Source: Lingula anatina | Lineage: Eukaryota; Brachiopoda; Lingulata; Lingulida; Lingulidae | Length of the DNA stretch: 64,000 nt | NCBI RefSeq assembly: GCF_001039355.2 | Contig: NW_019773847.1 | Location: forward strand, 852,821 to 916,820 | Direction of reading: 5' to 3' | Shown: one piece after another, positions 1 to 14,537 of the stretch | Layout: the number at the start of each line of letters is the position of its first letter | How positions within the stretch are numbered: the first letter of the stretch is position 1 | The notes under the pieces: model-generated | What the model was told of the DNA's origin: nothing | Seen by the model: only the letters and a program-made list of their open reading frames with translations | The model's database searches: none | Made by a program: the position numbers and the translations under genes

Positions 1-2148
1 AATATATAAATAGTCTGCTATGTAGGTGCTTGTTACTCTGTGAAATAAGGTCAGGGCTGTATGATCCCCTGAATTGGAAACAAAAACTTTTGCAATTTTG
101 AACAATTTGAAGTTTATAGGACACATAACCCCTGATGTCCTTTAATGGTATTTTTTCCCTGTGACAGTGAGGGGCAGTGTTTGATAACACCGAAGAACTT
201 TTGAATTGATTTTTTTGCCTACAAAATTCAGTGCATGTTAAAGTTGAATAATTTGGCCTTTAAGTGCACCAAGGATGTATGATTTCTATGCAAAATAAAA
301 AAATTTACACTGTTTAATGTAAATTATGAACCAGTTACATATCCCATACCATAGACAAAGTGAATTATGCCCATCATTAGTCTGAAGGTTGGTGTTTTGC
401 AGAAATTGATTTTAACATTGGCAAAATTTGATCAGTGTTAAGCTAAACACTTAAGACAAGGTTACTTAGTTCTTCTTTCAAACTATATTTATTTAATGGA
501 CATTTCTGATCAGAACCTGTCATACAGGCTCAGCCTCAAGGCTGACAATCTTGAGATCCCAAAGTCAATTTTGAAAGAAAATCACCCATTTTCTATAATG
601 AATTTGCCTTTCAATAAAAATACCTGTTCGTCTTCCGAAAGAGCCTTAACACAATAAAAATCTTCTGCTGGGTTTATTACCTGGACTCATGATTGAAAGT
701 ACACTACAGCTAGGGCTTTAAGACGATTCTATGAAAAAAACCTTCAGTTGCAATTATGAAAATAAACACATAGAATACCCCTGGAAATGAGCAGTGTTAG
801 TTGGCCTAGAAGCCAATTGCAAAACATGTTCAGGGTCAAAGACCTGGAGAAATCTGCTTGGTTCCATCATTAGGCATCAATTACTCTGGATCAAATAGAC
901 TCTCTCTGCAGCTGGCAAGAAAGTGCAGTGAATAAACTGGTAGCCCAGGCACTTATAATACGTAATTCCTTGGAATGTCCCAGAAATGAAGCAAATTGGG
1001 CTAATAGTGGTGGTATAATTTCTTACATTAGTGTTCCAGATTAGGTGAAAAAATTCCAGAACTGAAGCAAATTGGGCTAATAGTGGTGGTATAATGATGT
1101 CTTACATAAGTGTTCCAGATTTGGTGAAAAAATCATTGATGTTCCAAGTTTTTTTATGTGTTAAACAGGCTTTGACAGATCTTTTTGGACTAATTCAGCT
1201 GTCACGAATTTTTTGGTTATGTGCAACATGTTTTAGCATGTTTGACTCAATCTGAAACGTATCTGGTAATTTTCTTTAACTGTCTTGAACAAAAGAAATT
1301 GATTCACTTTATGTGGGATTTTAAAACTGAATGCTAAAAAGTGAATGCATAGATTTCTAAGAAGTGTATTGCTTTGGCAAAATAAGATAATATTATGCAA
1401 CTTGTACATATATGTTGCTAATATTATGAAGCAACTGCATGGTGTCTTGCAGTCTCTTTTATTCAGGTTATCTTCACTACTCATTGTGCATTATTTAATT
1501 CCCTTAATAAAAAAAGAAAAACCTAGTAGTTTATGTTACAACTTGAATTCCTTTTTTACTCTGTTTCACACCATCTGTGTTTTACTGTCTTTGTCTGCCA
1601 TTGGGAATGATCAGACTCATTCACACAGAGAGTAGTTTGATATCACAAGATGACCATAGTTTATTGGGCTTTATGCTCTTGTAAGGGGGGTGGGGGTGGT
1701 TTTGCATTACAACTAATAGTAAGCCCAAATTTGGTCTAAACTTTGAGACCATACATTTGGTCTTTTCTAGTTCGAGATGCATCCACAGAAGTGACCACTT
1801 GAACAAATCAAGAATTGGTCTGAAACATCATGCAGTCATGCCTTTCTTGTAATAAAACAGGACGCAATGTTGCATTTGATAGGCCTAATAACATACTACT
1901 GATTTCTCTTGGGTCAAAAGAGACCAGAATTTTCACCAATTTTTTGGCTGTTGTGTGTTCTTCTGCAAAACGGGCCCCTGGTTTACTTGTCACAATTTGA
2001 TTATCTATTGGATGATGTCAGTTAGTCAAGTGGAGGTCAAGTTAGTCCTGATGTATACATGCCTTTAGTTTTGATTTAACTGGCAGCCCCCCACACCTTG
2101 CTGACCCTCGCGTATTGATTTTTCATTTTCTTGCTGGTTTTCTTGCAG
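1..2148. other. intron or upstream sequence of RasGRP
   Basis: No convincing exon was found. The first visible RasGRP exon starts with the last two bases of a codon, so at least one coding exon lies upstream, either here unrecognised or outside the window. The stretch is AT-rich, with a 76-bp tandem duplication near 0.98-1.13 kb. Confidence 0.6.
980..1132. repeat. two tandem copies of a 76-bp unit
   Basis: The phrase GAAGCAAATTGGGCTAATAG occurs at 988 and again at 1064, followed in both by GTGGTGGTATAAT and a TTACAT(T/A)AGTGTTCCAGAT segment. A simple tandem duplication of 76 bp with a few differences. Confidence 0.85.
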
Positions 2149-2252
2149 ATGAAAATGGCGCAGTAATAGACAGTACAGACTTCCCCAGAGTCCTGTTCCT
2201 TATGCATAGATGGTTCATCTCATCTGAAGAGTTAGCTCAGAAGTTGATAGAA
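2149..2252 (+). CDS. RASGRP: RasGRP exon a (REM domain start)
   Basis: Acceptor TTCTTGCAG, donor GAA|GTATAT. Reads [20 protein letters not shown] then [14 protein letters not shown], the first helices of the RasGEF N-terminal domain. Enters in phase with one base from upstream; ends phase 0. Confidence 0.92.
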
Positions 2253-5200
2253 GTATATCCTTGATTCTAGAAGTGACATATTGTGAAATAACAAGGAATG
2301 GAAGATGGAAGCTACCAAGCACAAAATTAAGGAATCAGGGGAAATTGTAGCAATTTTAATTTGCTTCTTGTGGTTTGCAAAAATATTTGAAAACCCTAAT
2401 GAAATGAAAATCTTCTTAGTAATTTCTGAATTTGATTCACTTAAATTATCATGTAGAGATAGCATAAGAACTAGTTATTATTAGAGATTATAAAATCCCA
2501 CTCTTAATAACTCCATACCCCAAATTACTGTTGGATTTTTACTAAATAAACTCTAGGGTAATGACTCGATCTTTCAAATGAGCAAAAATTACCAAAATTT
2601 CAGATACATAATTTTGTAATTTAAAAAAAAATTCTATTTAGCATTTGAGGTGCTTTTACTGCATAGAAAAGAATTATAGAGTAGCCTGCTTTTTAATTTA
2701 ATTTTTTTTTAGCTAACACTCAATAGGAATGTTCTTATTTTAAGAAATCTTGACCAATTACAGTACATCTTTCCCCATTGAAAAGATAAAGTAATTCCCG
2801 TATATGCTTTTGGATAGGAAAGGCATTCTTCTGTATTGCACAGTGTCATTTTAAAGTTTGTAGCTGACTACTGCTGTTGTTGGTATTCACCTCAGAATAT
2901 ACAGTAAAATTAGACAAACTTTGTCTTGATGGGCTGAAATGGAGCAATGTTCTCATTAGTAGCATTCCCAGAAGCAGAAGTCCTTTATCATGCTTGTAAT
3001 AGGTTAGCACACAACTGAGGTTCAAGAGAAGCAAAGATTGGCTGATGATGGTCCCAAAGGGATGTGTTTGGAGAAGAAATTCTTTCCCAGTTTGATTAGA
3101 AATGACTGGTATTTGTTTCAGTTCTCAGAAAGAATCCAAGCAGTTTTTTTAATTTGTTTTTTTTCTTTTGTTGGTATTTGTTTTTCAAAAACAAACCACT
3201 TAAGCTGCTGGTTTTTGTTGTTAATATTATTTTAGTAACTCTGGTCTGAAACATTTGCTTGGCCACGAAAAAAAATTAAACCTTTGGGTAATGATAACTG
3301 CACTAAACATATATGTAGATGGCTGATAGCCATTGAAAGCCAATTTAAGGTGTTCATGGAGAAGCCTTTACAAAGAAATCAATACAATCAAGTCCCAAGA
3401 AAAATGTTTTGTAGCATAATCAGTGTGAAGGCCTGCATTCCAATACATTTACTTCTCCTTTCTAGACAGCTGCATTCTACTTCACATTCGTGATTTGTGA
3501 AGCAACAGCAAATGTGTGAAGATTGCAAAATGCAGTCCTTTGATTAGATAATTTGGTTTTGTTCCTTATGATTGGAACAGACTTAAAAGAATATGTCCGT
3601 TATTGCTCTAGATTTCTTCTTATCAAGATGTGTGTTATCTACTATTGATGCATTATGCATAGGGAAGGAATAATGTGAGAAGAAATAGTCCCACTGAAGG
3701 TTGGGTCAGTCAAAGAAAAGATAATGAGCTTTCATTAATCACCCATGGCGTGCATTTCTATCGACTGAAGAGTAGTTCACTGAAAAGATCTAAGAGTAGA
3801 CTTAATATATTGAATTGTGTTTCATATGGAAAAAATATTCAAGAAGAAGCTTTGCAGAGAATTGCATTTGGTGTGAAAAATGTGAACGCATTTCTCATTA
3901 AAGATTGAAAATGGTACAACACGTAAAAGATCTAATGACTTTGAAGAAAAAATTGATAACCCTTGATGGTATGTAATGGAATCTAATAAGAATTAAAGAA
4001 TTAATTGTTTACCCAAAATATTTAACCTTGAAAACAATAATTTGTGAAAAAAAAGTTTTAAAAGATTGCTTTTTGAACATAAATTGCTGAATACACCTCT
4101 ATTAACCAAAAAAATTCTAAACATTTTTTGCTCTAACTCCAATAAGAGTTGCCTGTGTTAACAAAAAATATGTTTTCCTTAACTGTTAACACTTACCAGA
4201 GCTGTGATAGCTATGTGATATGTGAGCAGACATGTCAGCACACGAGTTCCGAGGGAAATAAGTGCCGGCGGAATCAGTTCAAGGCCAGGGTATGCCATGC
4301 TGTCAGGTAGGCATGCATATGAACACACATGCACACACACGTGTAGTCCGTGTGCATCTTAAGTTTAGGTTCACTGAACATCATTTAGTTAAAGTCTGTG
4401 CTTGTAAGGTCAAAAATGTAAAGTTAGTTAGTACAAACTAAGTACTTAAATAAGTATGTACGTAAGTGAATGTAAGCAATCACTGACTACTATGAGGCCA
4501 TGTAGATCTAATCTACACTTTGAAGGCTCTTTTTTCATTTTATTCCATTTAAGAAAATGATTAACTTCTCAATATGAACCATTGTGAATATTGAAAAATG
4601 ATTTCTATGTTGACCTTTTCAGGTATTGGATCAATAATTTCCCAGTCCACTTTGATCCCAGGGGGGACACCAAGCTCGCAGCAGTGGTCCACAACTTTGA
4701 AAAGGTTATACAGGCAGAAGGAAACAATAAGTTAAAAGCATTAGTTGACATATCAAAAGTGTAAGTAGTCATGGGGTTAGGTCATGATGACAAGATTGTT
4801 CAGGAGCCCATTCCACACAAGAGCTTAATTTAACCTTAGGCAAGAACTTTTAAAAGTCTCAACTTTTTGATTAAAATTTTAGTCTATTTTGAGCCAAGGT
4901 AATTATTAGTACTCCAATTAATAAATGAAACATTAGATCCTTTTATAAGAAGAAATATATGACTTGCTCTATATTTGTTAACCACTATGAATTTAGTCTG
5001 AAATGAAGTGGAACAAATTTTAGGACTAAAAGTTTCGAGCAATTTTCAGCTAGGCAAAAGTTCTTTTGTGAAACTGGCCCCAGAAATGCACTTGAACAAT
5101 GGTATATGAGACATTGGATGACTGCAAATATTCTAAGTTATAAGAAGGGACTGATGCAATACAAAATATATGTTTATTGTGATATACATGAACATACCTA

Positions 5201-8200
5201 ATGATTGCAAATATTCCTATTTTAAATTGTATTTCTATTGTTATATCCAAATATGCAGGTCACTTTCACCTACAGAAACTTTCATTGGATACATGCCACA
5301 TGCACACATATAAGCATGCACCTACAAACACACTTACTATGACCATGTTGGGAGTTCTCACTAGATGTTAATTCTGATTTTTTTATTTATATTTTTTATC
5401 AGGCCATCCTATGACTGGATGAGAATTATCTCTGTGCGAAACCCCAGCACGCGCTCACATTCCAGAAAAGTCTCTCTCGTTTTCCAACACCTCCAGCCCA
5501 ATGAATTAGCCGAGCAGTTGACTTTCTTAGAATATAAAGCATTTAGAAGAATCACAGTAAGTTGCTGATTTCCCTGGTTCATAGCTTGATCTTTTATTTA
5601 TTTATTAGTCTTTATTATTTGTTCTACTTCAATGGTACTTATTAAGTACCATGTGATGTGGGTTATTTATCAATTTAAGTCAGCATATTCTTTTTATTTT
5701 ATGCTCAGCTTTACCTACTTTTTAATGCTAATCTTTGGAGTAAGTATCAGAGATTGATAAGTAATGGAATTTAAGGTTCATGGAAGAAATGATAAATTGC
5801 AAAGCCATGTTTACATGTGCCTTAGATTGGCAAATCTCAAATATCCATGAATAAAAAATTATGAATAAAAAACTGTTGCTCAGATGAAATAATTCAATCA
5901 AAACTGAAAATTGAATGTGCTAACTGGTTATTTCCAGTTCACAGATTTTAAAAACTATGCAGTCCAGGCGTCTCTGAAAGACAATCCAAAGCTAGAGCGG
6001 TCTATTGCTCTCTTCAATGGGTTATCTCAATGGGTTCAATGTATGGTTCTCAGTAAAACCACTCCAGAACAGAGGGGGCATGTGATACAGAAGTATGTCA
6101 ATGTAGCCAGGGTGAGTTGGATTTCTGAGTTACGTATTTAGAAATAGTGAAAAAATGTATCAGTTAATGTGGTTGAAGTGTGTAGTGAAATTTACATCAG
6201 AGCAGAAGGCTTTGAAAAAGAAATATTTGTATATAGACAGAACAGAACAATTTTGTTTCATAATCTTTTAGAATATACTGGAGACATGATAAAGAAATCC
6301 ATTTTTGTGCTTTTTTATTTTATTATTTTTTACTTTGATTGATATGACTGAATGTTAAATGCGAAGAGAAAAAATTTGCAAACTGAAAGTTAGTAATCAG
6401 TGTGCCATCTGCGTTTTTGTATGAATTAAAAAGTACTTTGTGTGTCTGTGTGTTTGGGATAAATTGCAGCCCAGACATATATGTTATATATAATGTTATT
6501 TTTGTTAGAAAGAGTAACTATACTATAAGCATTATCTTTAAAAGAAGCAAGAAAAGAAAGAAAACTGAACTAGTAAGTGTACAATGTCATGGACAAACAG
6601 ATGTAAATGTTACCTTTTTTAATCTAATTTTATTTATTTATACATGTTTTATAATTGTGTTATTTCAGAGATTAAGAGAGCTGCAGAACTTCAATACATT
6701 AATGGCTGTTGTAGGTGGTCTCACCCACAGTGCTCTGGCAAGGCTCTCCAAGACCAACGCTTGCTTGATACCAGAAACTCAAAAGGTACGTCATGCATGT
6801 TGTACTAATGGGATGATTGGGAATATTTGTGCTTTACATCTACAATGTGAAGCATGACGCTGACAAAATAAGAATGGCTTTGTAGAAAAGCAAGTTCATT
6901 TCTGCTTGTATTGTTTCATGTTTTGTCCGTTAGATTGACACTGGCAAAGAATTTTTTTTATTATTTATGATTTAATCTGAATGATATAAGATTTCTAGCA
7001 CATATGCATGTCTTGTGTCTTGCACTATTCCAAGGCAAGCAAGACAAACAAAGCTTAAAAAACATTTCAGCTTGTATTTTTTTCAAAATGAGTCACATTT
7101 AACTTTATGATAAATGACTGGGCACAAATTCAACCTTAAGAAAAAAATCAAATATTTTTAAATCAGCATCTTGGCAGGTCACCATTAGGAAATATTTGAA
7201 ATTGTCTTATATTAATTTTGTAATATTAGATATAATTTAATCTCCTCCAAGAAGGTTATGTCTTTGCCTTTGTTCATAAGTAATCAGTTGAACTCATAGT
7301 TAAGGATGGATTTTGATGATTTTTTTTCAGGATAGGTCATAAATGGGCTAACTGGGAATTGATTAGATTTTGGAAGTAATCCATTTATTAGTTTATTGAT
7401 GAAATAATGAATAATAATGATAATGGAGCTATCATGGTGAAGGCCTGCACTCGCTGAGTACTATTCTAGATTGTTTTTAGATTAAACAAATGATCTATAA
7501 AACTTGAGGCTTGAATTTAAAAAAATGTTGAAAGACTGTACTTAAAAAAATTTTAAGTTCACTGATTAATATTTTTTCCACTTTCAGCTTTTAGGAGACT
7601 ACACAGATTTACTGTCCTCCAGTAATAATTTCAGTAACTACAGGAAAACCCTTTATCAATGTAAAGGATTTAGAATACCCATATTGTAAGTTTTAGCTAT
7701 TTCTCTCACAGAGTAAATAAATGTATTTCCTATCTAGATCTTAAATGCCCAAAGAAGATTTTCCTCCATATCAGCATGTTTATTGTCCTTTTCCATAGAC
7801 ATTCACAATGTACATATCCACTGAAGGCATACAGTGTATATAAGACCATCATAAAAAATTAATTTTCCTGGAAAATACAGCACTTTCCCCTTTATCACAA
7901 AGGTATAGCATATCCAAAGATGTTGAAAAAATCATGATAGAATAAACTGTTTTTGAGCTCTAAATTTCTAATTACCAGTCTCTGTTATCATTAAGAAAGT
8001 TTCTGAAAAACTAGAAATTCAGAACTTAAAAAGGGTTTATGATTCTTAATTCTGTGAAGGGCTATACATTTGAGAATAGGGATTGAAATCTCAAGGAAAA
8101 TTGATTTTGCTCTATAGAGGTCTAATGCTTGCTGTGTCATTTCAAATGCTACATAGAACTTCTTAGGCTCTGAACCTCCTCTTATTTATAAACTAATGTG

Positions 8201-9316
8201 ATATTTGCTGAACTATCACTTGGAGAGTATTATCTTTTTGACAACAAGTAACATTATTTACAAAAAAAAAAAAAAAAAAGAGCTCATCTGCACTTCTCAG
8301 AAACTATCCTCATTTCCTGAGAGGTAATGTTTTACTTTGAAATCCAGGGGTGTTCACTTGAAGGATCTCATTTCACTAAATACCGCAGTCCCAGACCGAG
8401 TTGACAACCTCATTAACTTCCGCAAAATGGCTCAGCTGGCGGCCATCTTCTCCGAGTTGACATATCTCCAAAGTATGCAGCAACAACAACTGCCTTTTGA
8501 TACCAACTTAGATTTGGCTAACATGCTCCGGGTAGGTGAACATTGCCATTTACAAGTTGCCATCAGGATTTCTATTAACTATTGTGAAATGTTATTGTTC
8601 AATTTTTTTCTATGACAAAAAGCATAAAAATATTAGTTTGTTTATGAGCCCCTGTTCATGAACAGAGAGACCCCACTGCATGTCAGACATAAACATTTCT
8701 ATTATACTTGAGCAAGTGACCGGTTGTAGACCAAAAACGATATAATATCATGTTAGAAATCACTTCTACAATGGCGTACGACAATAAAATATGTTTTAGC
8801 ATTCAAAACATACATACTGAGATTGACATAAACTCTCTATGGTATTGACTGATGGCATATTTAAATTTGAAATGAAATGAAATGATTTTTGGCATTATCA
8901 GACCAGCTGCTGCAGTAGTTACATAATTTAGATTATATTTAACTTTGTACGTAGGCAAAACTTCAGTGCACTTCAAACTGTGTGATGGAAAGGAAACCTT
9001 TGAGGAAAAAATTTGCTGGCATCTCTGATACATGCTTTTTGAAATTCCAGTGCTCTCTAGATCTGAATTATACAGATGATGATATATATGAGCTGTCTCT
9101 TGCCAGGGAACCAAGAAATTCACTGTCTTCAGTAAGTACATGTAGTTTATGAAGCTGGCACCACTATGTATGATCTTTGCTTTAACCTGCCAGCTTACAA
9201 TTTTTTGCCTTATAATTTTCATTTGATTAGTGATATTTTCATGCCATTATACAGTTATTGACTTTGGCTAAGATTAATATGTTGTTTTGTAGAGTTCAGA
9301 AAAGTGATATAGACTG

Positions 9317-9386
<70 letters not shown>

Positions 9387-12300
9387 AGTAGTTATGTATT
9401 ATGAAATTGTTTATCAGAAAAGCTTTTTTAATTGGGCATAATTTTACAATTACAGTGTCTAATACCAACAAAAAATTTACTGAAGAATATTTTCAAATAA
9501 GGAATGCTTTTCATGATTCCAGCCCCCGACTCCAACCAAACCAGTTGTGTTCGCAGACTGGGTCGCAGGCATCAGTCCTCCCGATCCCGTACTTATCAAC
9601 AAACATGTCAACGACATGGTGGAGGCCGTGTTCAAAAACTACGACCTGGACAGAGATGGGTTCATTTCACATGCGGAATTTGAAGATATTGCTGGCAATT
9701 TTCCATTTATTGATTCTTTTTGTGTCTTGGATGCTGACCAGTGAGTGCAGTATTAAGCTGGCTAGCAGATTATTGTGCCTGAGGTTGCATGTTAAATACT
9801 TCTTCATTTACTCATGCAGTTATTGAACTCTCCACCAACATTGCTCAGGCAGTGGTTTTGGTCATCTTGCCATTAAGTCCCAAACTGGTTCAGACCCAAA
9901 CTGTTTTAGGTCAACCAAATAATATATGAACCAATGATTTTATTTGATTTATTTGCTCAAAATTTACTCTTTATTCTTATGCAGAATTGTCAATAGGGTT
10001 ATAAGATCCATTTTACATTTTTTAAATTGCCAATATTGTAAAATGTTTTGGACAATCAACATGTTTTAGATATATAACCTAAACAAAGATTGCACCAAAG
10101 GTAATTTCTCTGTTGTCAGATTACCTTCAGATTTAGTTATATATCATACTTAACTTTTTTCTTGTCAATTTAAAATTTTTAAAAACATTTTTTTGATTTG
10201 ATGTAAAGTTTTTTTCAAAGCAAAAAGTATTGCCATTTAGACAAAAACTACTTTGGTTCAAACAATCAAATCACCCAAAAGGTCAAACTATTAGCTTAGT
10301 TTTTATCATATTTTGAACAGAACTTCAATTTTGAACAGAACTTAAATGCAAAACTGTAGTTTAGATAATATATAACTAAAGACACTGTTTGAATCTAGCA
10401 CTGTTCTTTTGAAAAATCGTTTTTTGTTATTGTTTTGATCACAATCTTAAAAGCATTGTTTATGAATTCTTGGAAAAGCTATTTTTGAGCTTATTAAGGG
10501 CAACAATTTTCATTCTCGAGATTGAAAAGGTATGTAAAACTTGTAAGTTCATAATGCATTTCTATTGAGACTAGCTCTTTTTGAAACAGAAGACTGTGAT
10601 ATAGAAGAAGTACACAGAAAAAAAAAATAATATCTTTGCTGTATTTTTTAGAGATGGAATGATCAGTAAGGCTGAGATGAAAACCTACTTTGTCCGTGCC
10701 AACTGCCATGCCCTACGGAACAGTTTTAAGCATGCCTTCCATGAAACAACCTACTTCAAGCCAACATACTGTGTACACTGCACAGGTTTGGTGAGTATGT
10801 CTCCACGCCTGTGTGTGTGTGTGTGTGTGTATGTGTGTGTGGGTGTGTGTGTGTGTGCATGCATTTTCCTTCTTGTATGCAGGCAATCATGAGGGTGCGT
10901 GTATATATGTGCACATATGAAGCCTAATAACTGGCACTCACTTTTCTTAAATTTTTGACCTTGCTAACTTGGATGCTGATTACCAGAATAATATTCACGG
11001 TCTCTGGACTGATGGCAATTAGAATACACTCAGACAACAACAGCCACTAGATGTGTTATTTTTTCTGTGTAAAGAAAAAATCCAGTCACTACAAATGCTT
11101 TTTCTGTGTAAAGTAGGCCAAAATACCATCATAACATATTATATACTTGTGGTCGCCTTCACTTCATTTTGCTGTAGTTTATAATCTGACAGTCTTGTTA
11201 TAAGTGCCTGGTAAAAATAGTCAATATTTTAAGCAGATATCAAGGTGCACTGGAGTTCTGATTAGGTATGTGATATAATCCTTCCTGGAGCATACCACAT
11301 CTGTACTGGTTGGTTACATACTTTTCAAGAGGACTGGAGGTTATTGGTCGCTGTATGTTAAGTCCCACACACATGGCTCAATCAAGTTCTATAAATTAGT
11401 TTAACCATGCATCTACGTTTAAACCGTGAAGGAGTTGATGAATCTTATATGTACTCATCACAGATTCCATAGCATGTGGCAAAGTAGTCAACCTGAGACA
11501 GATTGCAATCAGTTGTTATAGCAAACAGAGAGCCTGGAAAAATGAGCTTTGTGACAGATGCTTAAAACTGAAACACATATGCTGTAAATGCTGGCCTATG
11601 TGAATTGTATCTTAGATGCATTGTTAAAGTAGCTCAGGGCTGTGATCATTGACCAGTACAGTGCTGGCATGAATACATGATACAAGTACTAAAAGGGTAC
11701 CTTCGAGATTAACAGAAGAGAGGAATAGACGATATGGCCAGTTCTCTGGCATGCCAGGTAATGCGAAGTTTATGATGTAAAAGAAAAGAGAATTGGATTT
11801 AAAAAAAAAATTCAGAATATTGTAACAAGGCTTGACTGAGGTAGGTTGAAGAGAAAATGATGAATAGGTGTAGGCATAGTGGTTTACTTAAGTTTGGGAT
11901 TTTGATTTCAGTGCTTGACAGTGGTAAGAATTTTTGTTATAGATTAATATGCTTGAGGTGCAGTTATGAAAAGTTCATACCAATAGATACAAGTTGTATT
12001 TCTTTGTTTGTTTGTTGTTTGTCAGGGATTATATTAATTGTTAATTTTTGTGAAATTGAATTTCTTTTGATTTCCTTCAAAAAAGTTGTCAAAGTATATT
12101 GTCATTAAGTATTTTCTATATAGTAATGATTCCATGTAGATGCTGGTTATATTTAAGAAATATATTCAATATTTAATTTATTAAGCTAGATATGTTTTCA
12201 ATCATTTAGGAGTTTTCACTTATTCTTGTCAGGAAAAAATTTGTGGATTTGAAGTTTATCTTGTCATGTGCTGATAACCATGGTATTATTGATATTTGCA

Positions 12301-14465
12301 TTGGAGGTTTACGTAGACCACAAAAAGTCAAATTAGAACCTATTTCACAGAAAGTCCTAAGTCAATTTTGGGACTAGAATTTTAGCATACTAACACCTTG
12401 AGAGCAATTATGGCCAAGTGAAAATCTGGATAAGACTGCTGACAGACTGCATTATTTAATTTCAATAATCTTATTTTACAGTTGTGGGGTCTAATAAAGC
12501 AAGGTTGGAAGTGTAAAGGTAAGCAATCTGTTAACATAAATAGTTAATATAATTAACGTACTAATCTTGTAATAATGCACTGGTTTTTGCTAAATGATAA
12601 ATATGTGTAACCTTGACTAAAGAAGCATTTTTGAATGCAGAACATTTAGTTATTGTTTTATTTCATCAAAATTTTACATTTAGGCCAAAAATTTGATAGA
12701 GTGATCATGATTAGGTTATATTAAGAATTATTGTGTACTATTTAACTGTGGGAAGGCCTGATTTATAAAGCTTTGTCGGGCTAAAATGTATGTTGAATAT
12801 TAATCAGAAAATGTGGTTTAGTATCTGTATTATCTATCTATTTGCTGATCAAACTGCTTAGTTGCACAGGCCAGGGCCTCTTTGCTACCCAACAAATTGT
12901 TTTGGTGAAGTAGGTTTTTCATTGCCTTTTATTTTATTATGGAAAGATGGTAAAAAAAGTAAATATTTTTTCAAAGATACTAAATGTGTTGATGAATGGT
13001 GCAAGCATCATGCCTCCTACGTAAAAACATCTTTAGTCCCTTTAAAAAAGATTTGCTTTTTTTTTTTTTTTTTGCAATGCCATTTTTATTGATTAATAGA
13101 TGGAAAGAGCTCAATAGATTAAAAATTTTATTTATAGATTGCGGTATCAATGCCCACAAACACTGTAAAGACTTGGTTGTGATGGAGTGTAGAGGCAAGC
13201 AGCACATGGGGAGCAGTAGTCGAAGCAGCTCTCTCAGCAGTGGAAATGGCCACGGAACGAGCAGTAAGTCTTTCACGAGCACTGCTAATTTTCACAAGCT
13301 GGGGAATATGCTAGATATTGGTGATTCAATTTGGGACACAGTTTACTATTAGATTATAGTGATGTACAGAGTGCTAAGTACACCATGAAATATGGGTAAT
13401 TCAATTAGGGACACTCTTGACAGTTATCTGTATTACTATAATGTACATATAGTATGTTGTGAAAGTAGATTAAGCAGTTTGTATTGATAATGGACTCTGT
13501 CACTACCATAGTCTACTATTGTCAGTAGTCTACTATTAAGTTGTGGTATTGGTAGTAGGTCCAAATAAACAGTACATTGACTTTGATAACCTTGTCCTCT
13601 GATGGAATTTTATCGACTTACGTAATTTCTCCATCAGTGCAGCTGAGTCATCTATTGCATTTCATCATATCTAACACCTTGTATTTCAAGAGTGCTTTTA
13701 AAGCTAGAGGTGATCAAATTGTAATTGTGATCCAAACTATGGACACCACGTTAATAAACTTATTGCACTGCCCCATTATTGGCAGGTCCAAAAGCCTATG
13801 ATCTCACCACTACTTCCAAGCGAAAGATGTCCCACCGGTGGCGCGCCAAGCACCAGTCCACTCAGACAGAGGAATGTGCAGACCTGAGCCCAAAGAATAG
13901 CATGGAAGAAGTGAATGGTATCAATAATGAAGAGTTTTACGAGGATCCAACATCCCTGTATGAAAGACTGGTTGAAGCAGAGGAGGTGAGTTTGAATGGT
14001 CTGTGACTGATTTGGATGTACCGGTAGCATAATAATACATCTGGTCCATAACTGAATAATTGTACAAGTTGAATATTTTCCTTGACCTCACTATGCCTAA
14101 AAAAATGAGAGTGAAGTTCTTTAGTTGGTTTTAGGTTACAGAGATTGTTTTTCATGACAAATGGAACATTATGAAATAAGGTTTGTTTTTCATGACAAAT
14201 GGAACATTATGAAATAAGGTTAATTGGTGCTCCAAGAAAATTTTTAGAAATCTAATTCACTTATGTTATTTTTTTTTTGGTTTCTTGGCATCATGTCAAC
14301 AGCATTAAAATTGATGGCTTTATTCTCTGTAAATATAGTTTAAAGTTATTTACATTATAATGTGCATATCCAACATTTAATAAATCATTAAAGAAACATG
14401 TTTAATGTAAATTTATAAATCCATGCTCATAGCAAGAAGTTTTAATTTTTTAGTGCATTTATCAA

Positions 14466-14537
<72 letters not shown>

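Noticed and set aside
4231-4292. Shorter REM exon ending at CCAGG|GTATGC
   Set aside because: It breaks the frame at the next exon; extending to CAG|GTAGGC restores the conserved CHxVRYWI motif.
9274-9471. ORF with a long His-Thr repeat on the - strand
   Set aside because: It is the (GT)n microsatellite read through in one frame.
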